64,000 bases of DNA from Rhyzopertha dominica (Eukaryota; Arthropoda; Insecta; Coleoptera; Bostrichidae), in the NCBI GenBank assembly GCA_025024175.1, contig QCXZ01000075.1, positions 5,952,001 to 6,016,000 on the forward strand, written 5' to 3'. Shown here one piece after another: positions 35,006 to 43,450 of this stretch. Position 1 is the first letter of the stretch, and the number at the start of each line of letters is the position of its first letter. Both the position numbers and the translations under genes were made by a program. Under the pieces are notes generated by a model. That model saw only the letters and a program-made list of their open reading frames with translations, did not search any database and was not told the origin of the DNA.

Positions 35006-36081
35006 TGTGTTTTCCTGTTTTCAACTGGATTATTCTGCGTGTTGCCTTCATTGGTACCTTCAGAAATCTCTTCTTCTGTCTGTCTGTCTTCTTCTTCTCA
35101 GTCAACAAATGATCTGAATCTTGATAGCCTGGGTCTAACACAGAATCATCAGCGTTAATTAATTATTCTTGGTTATTGTTCTTGGACTGAAACGATATAG
35201 AGAGTGGGAGTCTTCAAGCCTTGCTGAAAACTACTTAAAGTATCTATCGAAAGCTAGAACAAATTTGCCAAAAACCAACCGTCTCCTTGAGCAAATAAAA
35301 AGGAAGAGAAAAAGCGGAAGCATGAAAATTTTGACAACGATGATATTTAGAGTAAATCGATTAATGTCTTTTAATTACCGCCTGCAAACAAATGGTTTTA
35401 AACCTCAACTTCAAGTTCGATCTTTTAGAGTAGGTTTTCGTTAGTTATACCGAACAAACGAATGCCAAAAGAGCTCTGGCAACGCCGAGGTGCATAATCG
35501 TCAACATACTAGCAAAGTTTACGACCCGCAACTTATCGAAAATACTCCCGAGTTATTACGCTGCGTTAAGTAAATGTAAATAAACTGCGGTAACGATGCG
35601 ACTGCATCCAGTGGGCGTAAAGAGCGATGCGTAAAAAGTGCAAGACTGTTTTGAACACAGCCGTGCCCAGTTGGTTGGTCCCCGACCGTTTTATTCTTGT
35701 CGGGGTTACGGAGCTGGCCACTTTGTTGCAACTTCTAGCAAACCTGACACAAACTTTATGAATACAAAATCGCTGAATTACTTTAGCAAAGGAAAAGAAA
35801 TACCACAGCTGCTAAACTAGATGATGAAATAAGCTACATCCAACAAACACACAAAGTTTACATAATAGTATGTGTATAAAAAAAATACCGATCGACATAC
35901 AAATAAGAACACTTAGTACTGTCCAATTCTCATCTGTTGTTATCTTGTTCCTATGTCAATCAGTAGTGGAATACAGTGTATCCAAAATAAGATTGAATAG
36001 CATGGGTATATCCGGAAAAGTTATACACAGATGCTTTGATGAGAAAGCAGTATGGGCATTTGAGGCGCCAACATAATGTAG
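35006..36081. other. sequence without a recognised gene
   Basis: Open frames at 34964-35158 and 35169-35444 (SSLAENYLKYLSKARTNLPK) have no recognisable domain. The part at 35440-35760 is richer in GC and may be unique DNA. Confidence 0.4.
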
Positions 36082-37547
36082 TTGAGAAATAAGTCCATTA
36101 TAGCTACTAGAGCAGATAAAGGTTCAGCCACAGTAATTTTAGACAGAACAGATTATGAGGACAAAGTTAGAGAATTGTTGGATGAGGAAACATATCAAAA
36201 ATTATCCCGAAAACCTACCTCAAAAACTTCCAAAATTACTAATGATCTTATCAAAAGTTCAAATCTTTCGAATGAGGAAGTCTGTTTTAACTGTTTCCGA
36301 TTGCAAGGTACCTAAATTGCATTGTTTGCCCAAAATCCATAAAACCAGTGTTCCGTTAAGACCCATAGTCAATACGATTGGCAGTTCTTGTTACAGATTG
36401 GCAAAATTTTGTACTAATTATTTAAAACCTTATGTAGGAAAAACCACTAGTTTCGTCAAAAACTCTTCAGACTTTATTGATATTATAAAAGGTTTAAGTA
36501 TTCCAGAAGGTGATATATTAGTTAGTATTGACGTGGTTTCTTTATTTACAAAAGTACCCATCCCTGAAACGATAGACATTATCAAATCCAAGCTTAATAG
36601 TGATCCCCTAGGTGACACGATAGCCAGATTATCTGAACATTGTTTAAAATCTATTTATTTCTTATGGAACGATAATTTTTATGAACAAAAATCAGGTTGT
36701 GCAATGGGTTCACCTCTAAGTCCTGTAGTAGCCAATTTGTTTATGGAAAATTTTTTACGGGTAGCGATAAACAGTTTTCAGTTTAAATCAAAATGTTGGT
36801 ATAGGTACGTAGATGACACTTTTGTTATTTGGCTCCACGGTATAGAAGAATTGGGTAGGTTTCTAAATCATTTGAATAGCAAAATCCTGACATAAAATTT
36901 ACTATGGAATTAGAATGCAATGGTAGTTTACCTTTCTTGGATGGACAGTTAGGACATAAGGTTTACAGAAAAGCTACACACACAGACAGATACTTACATG
37001 CCACATCTTACCACCCTTCCTCTCAAATATAGTTTTATAAGGAGGTTATTTATTAGAGCACAAAGAATCTCAGATGAAAGTTCATTACAAAAAGAAATAT
37101 ATCATCTTAAATCAGCGCTAATTAAAAATGGTTATAGCAATAAGAATATTTGGTCAGTTTTTAATAACAGTGCTCATTTAAATCAAGTAAATTCTCAGCC
37201 AGGAGAAAGAAAATTGAAGTTGAGTTTGCCTTATGTACAAGACCTTTCGGAAAAATTAAAGGGGATGCTTAGAAAACATGATATTTTACTTGTTGATAGT
37301 ACATATAATAATTTATATAAAATATTAAGTTCTACTAAAGATGAAGTACATTTAGAGAGTGAAGGTGTTTATAAAATTACTTGTTCTTACGGCAAGTGTT
37401 ACATAGGTCAAACTAAAAGAAAAGTAGGTACGCGTTTGAAAGAACACATACGTGCTACTAGGCTGCAACAGATAGATAAATCTTTCGTAGCTGAAATCTC
37501 TTATTTGACTAAACACATGATTGACTTTGATAAAAGAAAAATTTTAC
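36082..37547 (+). pseudogene. Penelope-like RT with GIY-YIG endonuclease, copy B2, frameshifted
   Basis: N-terminal part SIIATRADKGSATVILDRTD; shift near 36285 into TVSDCKVPKLHCLPKIHKTS and VPLRPIVNTIGSS; motif A ILVSIDVVSLFTKVPI; motif B CAMGSPLSPVVANLFMENF; catalytic box CWYRYVDDTFVIW (about 36790-36830). Shift near 36885, then [18 protein letters not shown] and [12 protein letters not shown]; shift near 37025. The linker (LPYVQDLSEKLKGMLRKHDI) leads to GVYKITCSYGKCYIGQTKRK and TRLKEHIRA, the GIY-YIG nuclease with its two signature boxes. The terminal catalytic asparagine region is lost where the hammerhead segment begins. The protein would make and prime cDNA; this copy cannot, because of three shifts. 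Confidence 0.9.
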
Positions 37548-37598
37548 ATAGATCTATCTGCAGTTGGTGCAGGTGCAGACAGCACAGCATAGACATGC
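37548..37598 (+). repeat. 3' half of the hammerhead ribozyme fused into Penelope-like B2
   Basis: Begins with the stem III palindrome ATAGATCTAT (37548-37557), cleavage C at 37558, then TGCAGTTGGTGCAGGTG and AGACAGCACAGCATAGACAT, the 3' strand of stem I as at 34955-34990. Both junctions share a few bases with the Penelope-like sequence that would otherwise be there (CATAGA on the left, compare 41777; GCTA.TTTGTA on the right, compare 12601). Confidence 0.85.
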
Positions 37599-37786
37599 TA
37601 CTTTGTATTTATCTTTTACCAAGTAGTTCGTGTATATCTAGTAGGTAGGTAGTTCCTTTTTCGTCGTTAGGTTCTTTTTTATCAGGTTGACACGTTGTTT
37701 ATATGACATCTCACTTCCTTGGTGATTTGTTTATTTACTTTCAGAATTTTGTTTGAACTTGTATCAGGCAAATTTTGGGGTTCTCC

Positions 37787-37826
37787 GTCTTTGACAAAGA
37801 TTGCAGGTGTAATCGAAACGTCAGAC
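37787..37826 (+). ncRNA. hammerhead-like fold at the 3' end of B2
   Basis: GTCT / AGAC stem I; core TTGACAA (37791-37797); extra A; stem II GATTGC-AGGT-GTAATC with one G-U pair; GAA; ACGT (37818-37821); C at 37822. Same layout and same core deviations as 12790-12829. Confidence 0.45.
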
Positions 37827-37920
37827 TAATAACTTTTTGTCAGTGTTTTTAAGAGACAGGGATCATTCCGAGAAAATATTAGCTTATATTATGGATGCTG
37901 AAAGCATTCACCCTCATAAA

Positions 37921-39312
37921 CTTGACGTGTTTTTTTTTTTATTTTGCCGAACAGTTTTTGGTGGGCCACCCTGTATAGCTGTATAGTGATTATACAGAGA
38001 ATGTTAACGTTTATTATTTATTATATTAGGGTAATAATAAAAATCTACGTTATCCTCCAGAACATGTTTTTATCATTTAGACAATTTTAAATACTAACCC
38101 ACGTAAAATTAGTTAGTACTTCCTGCCTTCATGGAAAGTAAAGTAATTTTCTACTCCATCCACTTTATTTCTGTTTCAGGAGCACGTGTGTTGATCGTAC
38201 GATTTTATTACAGCGCTAATTTCGTATTTGCAAAACCCAAAGCTGCACTGTACGCAAGTGGGTTTATTATTGTTTCCAAAGCGTGTGCGACAGTGCGGAT
38301 AATTTACGGGCAGCTTTCCAAAGGCCATTAATAAGCGCATTAATACCACAAATTGGTGTTAATAATAGTGTCGAGTATTGGCCCTCGAATGTCCGCTCCC
38401 AAACGGTCAGCATGGCGATCGTAAAACATGGTTAACCTTTTGTGAGCCGATGGTGACTTTGTATTTTATGACGGGCATTCTTTCTTTTATTCGATACCAG
38501 GAAATGGAGATTAATACAAGACTCTTGCTTTGTATTGTCAATAAAAATGTTTGTACATTGTTGTACTAGGCGGGCATTACACAACTGTTACATAGCTTAT
38601 GGTTGTTGTAAAAGCATTCTAAAAATTATGGGGAAAAATTTCCCTTTCTATTTTATAAAACGAAAGGCATTATTAATTTATGCACAAATATACAAGCAAA
38701 GAACATTGTACAGGATGAGTCACTAAGCGGGAATCAGTCCATAAAGAATCCAGATAAAGATGTTCCGAACTGAAGTTGTACAAAATTAAATGCTTTTTAA
38801 GATGAAACTGTCTTGAAAATGGTGGACTTCCGGTTGTACTGAGAGCGGACACCAACTTCGTTATTTTAAATGGAACACCCTGTATATTATTGCATTTTCG
38901 GATATGCCGTAAAAAATAAATGTTAGATCATATTAAGCCCCAGTCACACTGTGCGCCATTTATTTGAAATTCTTCAAAACTTACGACACACGTATACAAC
39001 TTGGTTTCTTAGATAAGGACATAAACACAACATTGTAAATGCTGCCCCATAACCTTTTTTATCAAAATTTCAAAGATATAGCGATGTTTACCTAAAAGGT
39101 ATACAAATAGCACTTTAACATGGCCTCAACAAAACATATTTAAATTTGAGAAATTCAGTACCATTAAACACAATAAGTTCAAATCATACTACATAGTTAA
39201 AACCAACATCAACAATACTGAGTATCATCTCAGATGCTGCTGTAATTATTTTAGCGAAAGGGATGAACTTTGCCGTAACTGATTGTTTCTGAAAGATCAA
39301 GTGGATAAGACT
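37921..39312. other. spacer with a MITE; otherwise nothing recognised
   Basis: CCACCCTGTATA at about 37964 resembles another CAGGGTG-type end. The stretch 38180-38480 has balanced composition and several homeodomain-type ATTAATA strings (38329-38375); it may be unique regulatory DNA. The MITE at 38711-38882 is listed separately. Confidence 0.4.
38711..38882. mobile_element. MITE with CAGGRTG ends and TA duplication
   Basis: 172 bp starting CAGGATGAGTCAC and ending with GGAACACCCTG, the inverted counterpart of CAGGGTGTTCC. It is flanked by TA at 38709-38710 and 38883-38884. It has no coding capacity. Ends resemble the foldback element at 5403-6830, so both may use a similar Tc1/mariner-type transposase. 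Confidence 0.7.
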
Positions 39313-40066
39313 AGAAAAAATTACTAATGGTCTTAACTGTTTCTGATTGCAAGGTACCTAAATTGCATGGTTTGCCCAAAATTTATAAAACTAATGTCCT
39401 GTAAGGACTTATAGTCAATACGATTGGCAGTCCCTTTTACAGAAATTTTGTGCTATTTAAAACCTTATTTAGGAAGATCCAATAGTTTCCTAAAGAATTT
39501 TCCAAACTTTATTTTTTATGATATTTTAGTTAGTCTTGACGTGATTATTTTATTTACGAAAGTACCCATAACTGAACGACAGATATCATGAAATCGAAAC
39601 TTAATAGAGATCCTCTAGGTGTCAGTATTATAGCCAGATTATCTGAGCACTGTTTAAAATCAACTTATTTCTTATTGTACGGTAATTTTTATGAACAAAA
39701 ATCGGGTTGCACATTGGGTTCAATTCTAAGTCCTATAGTGGCCAAAATGTTGGTATAGGTCTGTAGATAATAATTTTGTTATTAGTCCCCACGGTATAGA
39801 AGAATTAGGTATGTTTCTAAAACACTTCAACAGTCAAAATCCTGACATAAAATTTACCATGGAATTAGAAAGCAATGATAGGATACCCTAATTTACGGAG
39901 TAAACACTGGACAGTTAGGACACAAGGTTTACTGAAAACCAACACATACAGACGGATATTTACATGGCACATCTCACCACCCTCCCACTCAAAAGAATAG
40001 TCTTATAAGGATGTTATTTGTTAGAGCACAAAGAATCAAAGTTCCTTGCAAAAAGAAATATATCAT
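39313..40066 (+). pseudogene. Penelope-like copy B3, 5' part, interrupted by element C
   Basis: Very degraded RT frame similar to B2: VSDCKVPKLHGLPKIYKTN, VSLDVIILFTKVPI-like motif A, NFYEQKSGCTLGS and a ruined catalytic region (WYRSVDNNFVI where B2 has YVDDTFVI). Continues to 40066, in the segment encoding KKEIYH, where element C is inserted. The rest of the copy resumes at 41355. Confidence 0.82.
40054..40066 (+). repeat. 13-bp target duplication, left copy
   Basis: AGAAATATATCAT, repeated exactly at 41355-41367. In uninterrupted B1 and B2 this sequence occurs once (AAAGAAATATATCATCTT), which confirms it as a duplication made by insertion of element C. Confidence 0.85.
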
Positions 40067-40110
40067 TTTGGTTTGAAGGCTTCCGTGGTTGTTGTCGATG
40101 ACATGTTGTC

Positions 40111-41247
40111 TTCCTGGATGAAGAACTAGTCCAACTTGCGAATATCTGCCTGAAATCTAATTTCTTCAAGTTCCAGGAGGAATACTACGAGCAGACGGTA
40201 GGTTCTCCGATGGGGTCACCGCTTTCTCCGCTGATAGCTAACATTTACCTGGAAGCCTTCGAGACGACTGCATTGGCATCGGCCCGGCTTAAACCTAAGT
40301 GTTGGTTTAGATACGTGGATGACATTTTTGCCGTCCGGCCGCATGGAGAACAGAACATAAAGGAGTTCCTGGACCATCTAAATAGCATCCATAGCGGCAT
40401 ACAATTCACGATGGAGATGGAGGCCAATGGCACCCTACCTTTCCTGGATGTGATGGTGACAAGGAAACTAGACGGCACGCTAGGACATCGGATGTATAGG
40501 AAGCCAACCCACACGGATCGCTACCTGCATGCAGATTCACACCACCACCCCGCCCAAAAACAAGGAGTCATCAACACACTGATACAGCGGGCGAAGCTAG
40601 TCAGCGAACCAGACCACCTAGAAGAAGAATTAGAGCATCTACGCAGAGCACCGCAGAGGAACGGATATCCTAATGCACAGATTGAAAAGGCTATCAACAA
40701 GCAACCACGGAGGAAGGAACCAGAGGAGCACATCGCCGCAGCATACCTGCCTTACGTCAATGGATGTACAGATAAGATCGGACGGCTGCTGAGAAGACAT
40801 CATATAAACACCATCTTCACCGCCCCGGGAAAGATAGCTAACGCCTTTCCGCAATATCGTTTGACGGCTGAGGAGCTACAAACACAAGGTGTGTACAGCA
40901 TCCCATGCAGCTGTGGGAAGGTTTACATCGGCCAAACCGGAAGGCACATCAGCACGAGAATCAAGGAGCACGTGAGGGACGTCAGAGACCGGCAAGGTGA
41001 TAGGTCGGCTGTAGCAGAACATCGAATGGAGACTGGCCACATCATCAAATTCGAGGAAGCACAAATGCTGTCGAAGGAAGCGAGATTCTGGCCGAGACTG
41101 TACAAGGAAGCCATTGAAATCCAGAAGAATCCGCACAATTATAACCGAGACCGGGGCATCGAACTACCTGGAATCTGGAAACCGGTCATGCGTAACAACG
41201 CCCACGCGTCAGTGACCCGGTTGAGTATAAATACCCGAGCGTACTAG
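40111..41247 (+). CDS. Penelope-like RT C-terminus with GIY-YIG endonuclease, open but 5' truncated
   Basis: The frame is open from 40102; element coding starts at about FLDEELVQLANICLKSNFF. The ATG at 40210 is an internal methionine of motif B (GSPMGSPLSPLIANIYLEAF), so it is not a true start. The catalytic YVDD lies at about residue 68 from 40111. RT thumb and linker follow ([34 protein letters not shown]), with a YLPYVNGCTDKIGRLLRRHH block. The endonuclease is at about residues 260-350: GVYSIPCSCGKVYIGQTGRH, STRIKEHVRD, VAEHRMETGHIIKF and NYNRDRGIELPGIWKP. The G.Y, YIG, arginine and asparagine signatures are all present. No stops or shifts occur up to TAG at 41245-41247. RT motif A and everything upstream are missing, so it cannot act alone. 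Confidence 0.9.
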   Translation, partial: FLDEELVQLANICLKSNFFKFQEEYYEQTVGSPMGSPLSPLIANIYLEAFETTALASARLKPKCWFRYVDDIFAVRPHGEQNIKEFLDHLNSIHSGIQFTMEMEANGTLPFLDVMVTRKLDGTLGHRMYRKPTHTDRYLHADSHHHPAQKQGVINTLIQRAKLVSEPDHLEEELEHLRRAPQRNGYPNAQIEKAINKQPRRKEPEEHIAAAYLPYVNGCTDKIGRLLRRHHINTIFTAPGKIANAFPQYRLTAEELQTQGVYSIPCSCGKVYIGQTGRHISTRIKEHVRDVRDRQGDRSAVAEHRMETGHIIKFEEAQMLSKEARFWPRLYKEAIEIQKNPHNYNRDRGIELPGIWKPVMRNNAHASVTRLSINTRAY

Positions 41248-41258
41248 AACACTTCAGT
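41226..41258 (+). promoter_or_regulatory. TATA-initiator promoter at the 3' end of element C
   Basis: TATAAATA at 41226-41233 and the arthropod initiator TCAGT at 41254-41258, whose A at 41256 is 30 bases downstream of the first T: canonical spacing. The TATA box overlaps the last codons of the frame. A promoter at the 3' end fits the tandem pseudo-LTR organisation of Penelope-like elements, where this region also heads the next unit. Confidence 0.7.
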
Positions 41259-41268
41259 TTAAGAGCTA

Positions 41269-41308
41269 CTTCTGAGGAAGACAGCGACATGAGTGTCGAA
41301 ACGTCAAG
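41269..41308 (+). ncRNA. hammerhead-like motif of element C
   Basis: Core CTGAGGA (41272-41278) fits CTGANGA exactly. One extra A follows, then stem II GACA (41280-41283) with TGTC (41294-41297) around a ten-base loop, GAA, ACGT (41301-41304) as minimal stem III, and C at 41305. Stem I can form CTT / AAG. All conserved core bases are present, unlike the B family. The insertion after the core and short stems make activity in cis doubtful; a dimer joined through the ACGT palindrome is possible. It lies 16 bases after the predicted start site. Confidence 0.55.
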
Positions 41309-41354
41309 GTCAAATAACCAACGTGGGAACCAGCCCGGAAAACAACATGTCATC

Positions 41355-41830
41355 AGAAATATATCATCTTAAATCAGCCCTAGTGAGAAATGGTTATAGC
41401 AATAAGTATATTTGGTCAAGTTTAAATAAAGGTTCCCATTCAAATCAAGTAAATTCTCAGCCAGGACAAAGTAAATTAAAGTTGAGTTTGCCTTGATGTG
41501 TACAAGGCCTTTCGGAAAAATTAAATAGGATATTTAGAAAGCATGATATCCTAGTTGATGATGAAGTTTTAAGTTCTGATAAAGATGAAGTGCATTGAGA
41601 AAATAAAGGTGTTTACAAAATTACTTGTTCTTGCGGCAAGTGTCACTTAGGTCAAACTAACAGAAAAGTACGTACGCGTTTGAAAGAAACAAACATGCTA
41701 CTAGGCTGCAACAGCTTGATAAATCTTCCGAATATTTGACTAAACACATGATTGACTGTTATAAAACAAAAATTTTGCATAGAGACGAATATTATTATCA
41801 AAAACGTCTAATAAAAGAAAGTTCATGACT
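41355..41830 (+). pseudogene. Penelope-like copy B3, 3' part after element C
   Basis: Begins with the right 13-bp duplication (41355-41367) and continues the B frame: EIYHLKSALVRNGYSNKYIW, NQVNSQPGQSKLKLSLP, then shifts, GVYKITCSCGKCHLGQTNRK (YIG changed to HLG) and RLKE. A stop-ridden end follows, with CATAGAGACGAATATTATTA near 41777-41797, the sequence that B2 has lost at its hammerhead junction. Confidence 0.85.
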
Positions 41831-42153
41831 AAAGATTTCTTTTGATCCGTATGCTCCATCAGATCCACATAAACCTCATTTGCAACGATAACACAAAACT
41901 GGATACTCGATCTCCCAACAAGATGATGTGTGGGTGTGAGTTTTGTTAAAGAGTGAAAACTACAGCACTTGCCATATAGATCTATTTTTTGTCTGCATTA
42001 AATTAACCTACGTCATCATTTTTATAGAGTATAAGAAGCATAGATGTATTGTACAAAAGCTTAAAACTATTGCAGCGTTGCTACTATCAAGTCGGCGGAT
42101 GTAAGAAAAGATATGTTTGTGTACAATGGTAAATTATAAATCATTCCACTTAC
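41831..42153. other. intron-like sequence
   Basis: No coding similarity; lies just 3' of an ADAMTS-like exon in the sense of the minus strand and probably belongs to its intron. Confidence 0.4.
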
Positions 42154-42282
42154 CATTCCGTTGCATAAGGAAACAGCAACATCGGAATTACTGTCCCCTT
42201 TTACCACTCCGGTATAAAAGCAACCAGAAGTCCTAGGATCGTGTTTCACTCTTTCCGAATAGTTACTCCATATATGCGTTAT
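42154..42282 (-). CDS. ADAMTS-like propeptide exon (3' of three)
   Basis: 129 bp, 43 codons, phase 0 at both ends. A polypyrimidine tract and CAG acceptor lie at 42283-42285 (TTCTTTTCTCTTTTCAG on the minus strand) and a GTAAGT donor follows at 42148-42153. The translation starts ITHIWSNYSERVKHDP, then TSGCFYTGVVKGDSNSDVAV and SLCNGM. The CFYTG...SxVAVSxCxGM pattern is that of the M12B propeptide of ADAM/ADAMTS proteases, in which the cysteine region helps keep the enzyme latent in the secretory pathway. THIWSNYSER favours ADAMTS. It joins in frame to the exon at 42439-42590. The metalloprotease exons were not found in the window and should lie at lower coordinates. Confidence 0.78.
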
Positions 42283-42438
42283 CTGAAAAGAGAAAAGAAG
42301 AATCAAGCTAAATACTAACTGGCTATAATCTGTGCACATATTGTTTCTGACGAAATGCTAAAAAAAATGCAAGTAGCAAATGAGTTCTTTTTGCGTTTTT
42401 ATGGCGGTAAAAAACATGTGTTATAAAAAATAACTTAC

Positions 42439-42590
42439 GTGTAAGTCAGGTGAGACGAACTTGTTGTTATAGGTTAATTCCAAACGAAAAGTATGACCGA
42501 AGGCAGATATTTCGTAATGCGGGTGAGGGTCCCAGACTTCAGCTAGTTTGTGTCTGAAGTGTCCGCTGTGATGTCGAAGTGGTGGTCTCG
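42439..42590 (-). CDS. ADAMTS-like propeptide exon (middle)
   Basis: 152 bp. Acceptor TTTTGTTCTAG precedes 42590 and donor GTAAGT follows at 42433-42438. The frame begins with two bases that complete a codon from the previous exon, then RPPLRHHSGHFRHKLAEVWD, PHPHYEISAFGHTFRLELTY and NNKFVSPDLH, ending in phase 0. HYEISAFGHTFRLEL and FVSPDLH are typical of ADAMTS prodomains. The intron to the next exon (42283-42438) is only 156 bp. Codon use and the absence of stops contrast with the transposon relics around it, so this is a live host gene. Confidence 0.78.
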
Positions 42591-43288
42591 CTAGAACAAA
42601 ATAAAATACCTCACAATATAAATCACAAATTTCCTAACACGCAAAAAATCTAAAGAATTTACTCTTTTATTTTAACAAATATAGTGAGTCTCTCAAAAAG
42701 GATGATTCTGTTCAAGTTTTGTTCAAAATTTCAAACAGCTGAAGGCTCACTTATTTTGGGTATTATTTTATTTAAAATTATCCAATACGTACTGTAAAAA
42801 TGCTCCTGACTCTAAATTTTGTTGATTTTTGGGAAGAACATTTTAACATTGCCTCTTGGTAATAGCCCAAGTAACAATTTAAGTTTTATTATTTTCTACA
42901 GGTTAGCTATAAAGCCTTTTTCGATATCTTTCTTGAAACTAATATTCCTTGAATACATCTTTAAACGTAAAGATACCTTTAAAATGGGTGGTTGTTTAAC
43001 TATAGTTTTAAAATATTCCTTAAGTAATTATAAATCTATATTTAAATCACTTATAAAACCCTTACAAGGGTTTAAAGTTTTATGAAAGTACTACCGGCTA
43101 AACGTTCTTATAAAGAGTTTGAAGTTTTGTTTAAAGTTTATTAGTTTTAAATCTGTACTATAATATCATAAAAGCTTATTGTAGATTTGTTTATTCAATT
43201 TACTTTCCTCATATATCATTCATTTGAAGGTTACGCTTGTTTCGTGGAATGGAATGTAAAAGAAAAGGGTNGGTTTGCTGGTTTATTG
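42591..43288. other. intron of the ADAMTS-like gene, left part
   Basis: AT-rich, no coding similarity. It is part of the intron of about 6.3 kb between 42590 and 48873. Confidence 0.5.
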
Positions 43289-43450
43289 NACAACGTTTCG
43301 AAAACGGCCGTTTTCATCGTTAGGTTAAATTAAANTACTGCACTACTACTTGGAATTTTGCTCATTCAAGCAATCATGATGTGTTGCCCACATTATAATT
43401 TTCGCATACGTTGGCGTATATAACGGAAGCCACATCTATGCCATGTTGCC
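43289..43450 (-). repeat. terminal fragment of a further Penelope-like family (D) with hammerhead-like motif
   Basis: On the minus strand a TATATACG box (about 43430) is followed by CTAACGA (43317-43323), one extra T, the palindromic stem II GAAAACGGCCGTTTTC (43300-43315), GAA, ACGT and T. This is the same layout as the motifs in elements B and C, with G5 of the core changed to A. AATAAA follows at about 43283-43288. N bases at 43271, 43289 and 43335 limit precision. No coding part is attached. Confidence 0.5.

Larger units (their letters stand above)
36082..37920 (+). mobile_element. Penelope-like retroelement copy B2
   Basis: The longest B-family copy. It runs from the N-terminal ADKGSATVILDR region through the whole RT and most of the endonuclease to the terminal region (37599-37920), whose sequence matches 12605-12894 and the inverted arm at 11203. 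A 51-base hammerhead segment (37548-37598) replaces the last part of the endonuclease frame. The right end GCTGAAAGCATTCACCCTCAT is the most complete B end in the window. Confidence 0.9.
40067..41354 (+). mobile_element. Penelope-like element C, 5' truncated, nested in B3
   Basis: A GC-rich block (clearly above its AT-rich surroundings) inserted between two copies of a 13-bp duplication. It begins with an inverted copy of its own 3' terminal sequence: GATGACATGTTGTCTTCC (40097-40114) matches the reverse complement of the right end (41333-41354). It then enters an open RT/endonuclease frame and ends with a promoter, a hammerhead-like motif and the terminal sequence. The open frame and low decay suggest this is the youngest retroelement in the window. 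Confidence 0.9.

Noticed and set aside
40245..41138. Several minus-strand frames in element C
   Set aside because: Shadows of the GC-rich Penelope-like frame on the plus strand.
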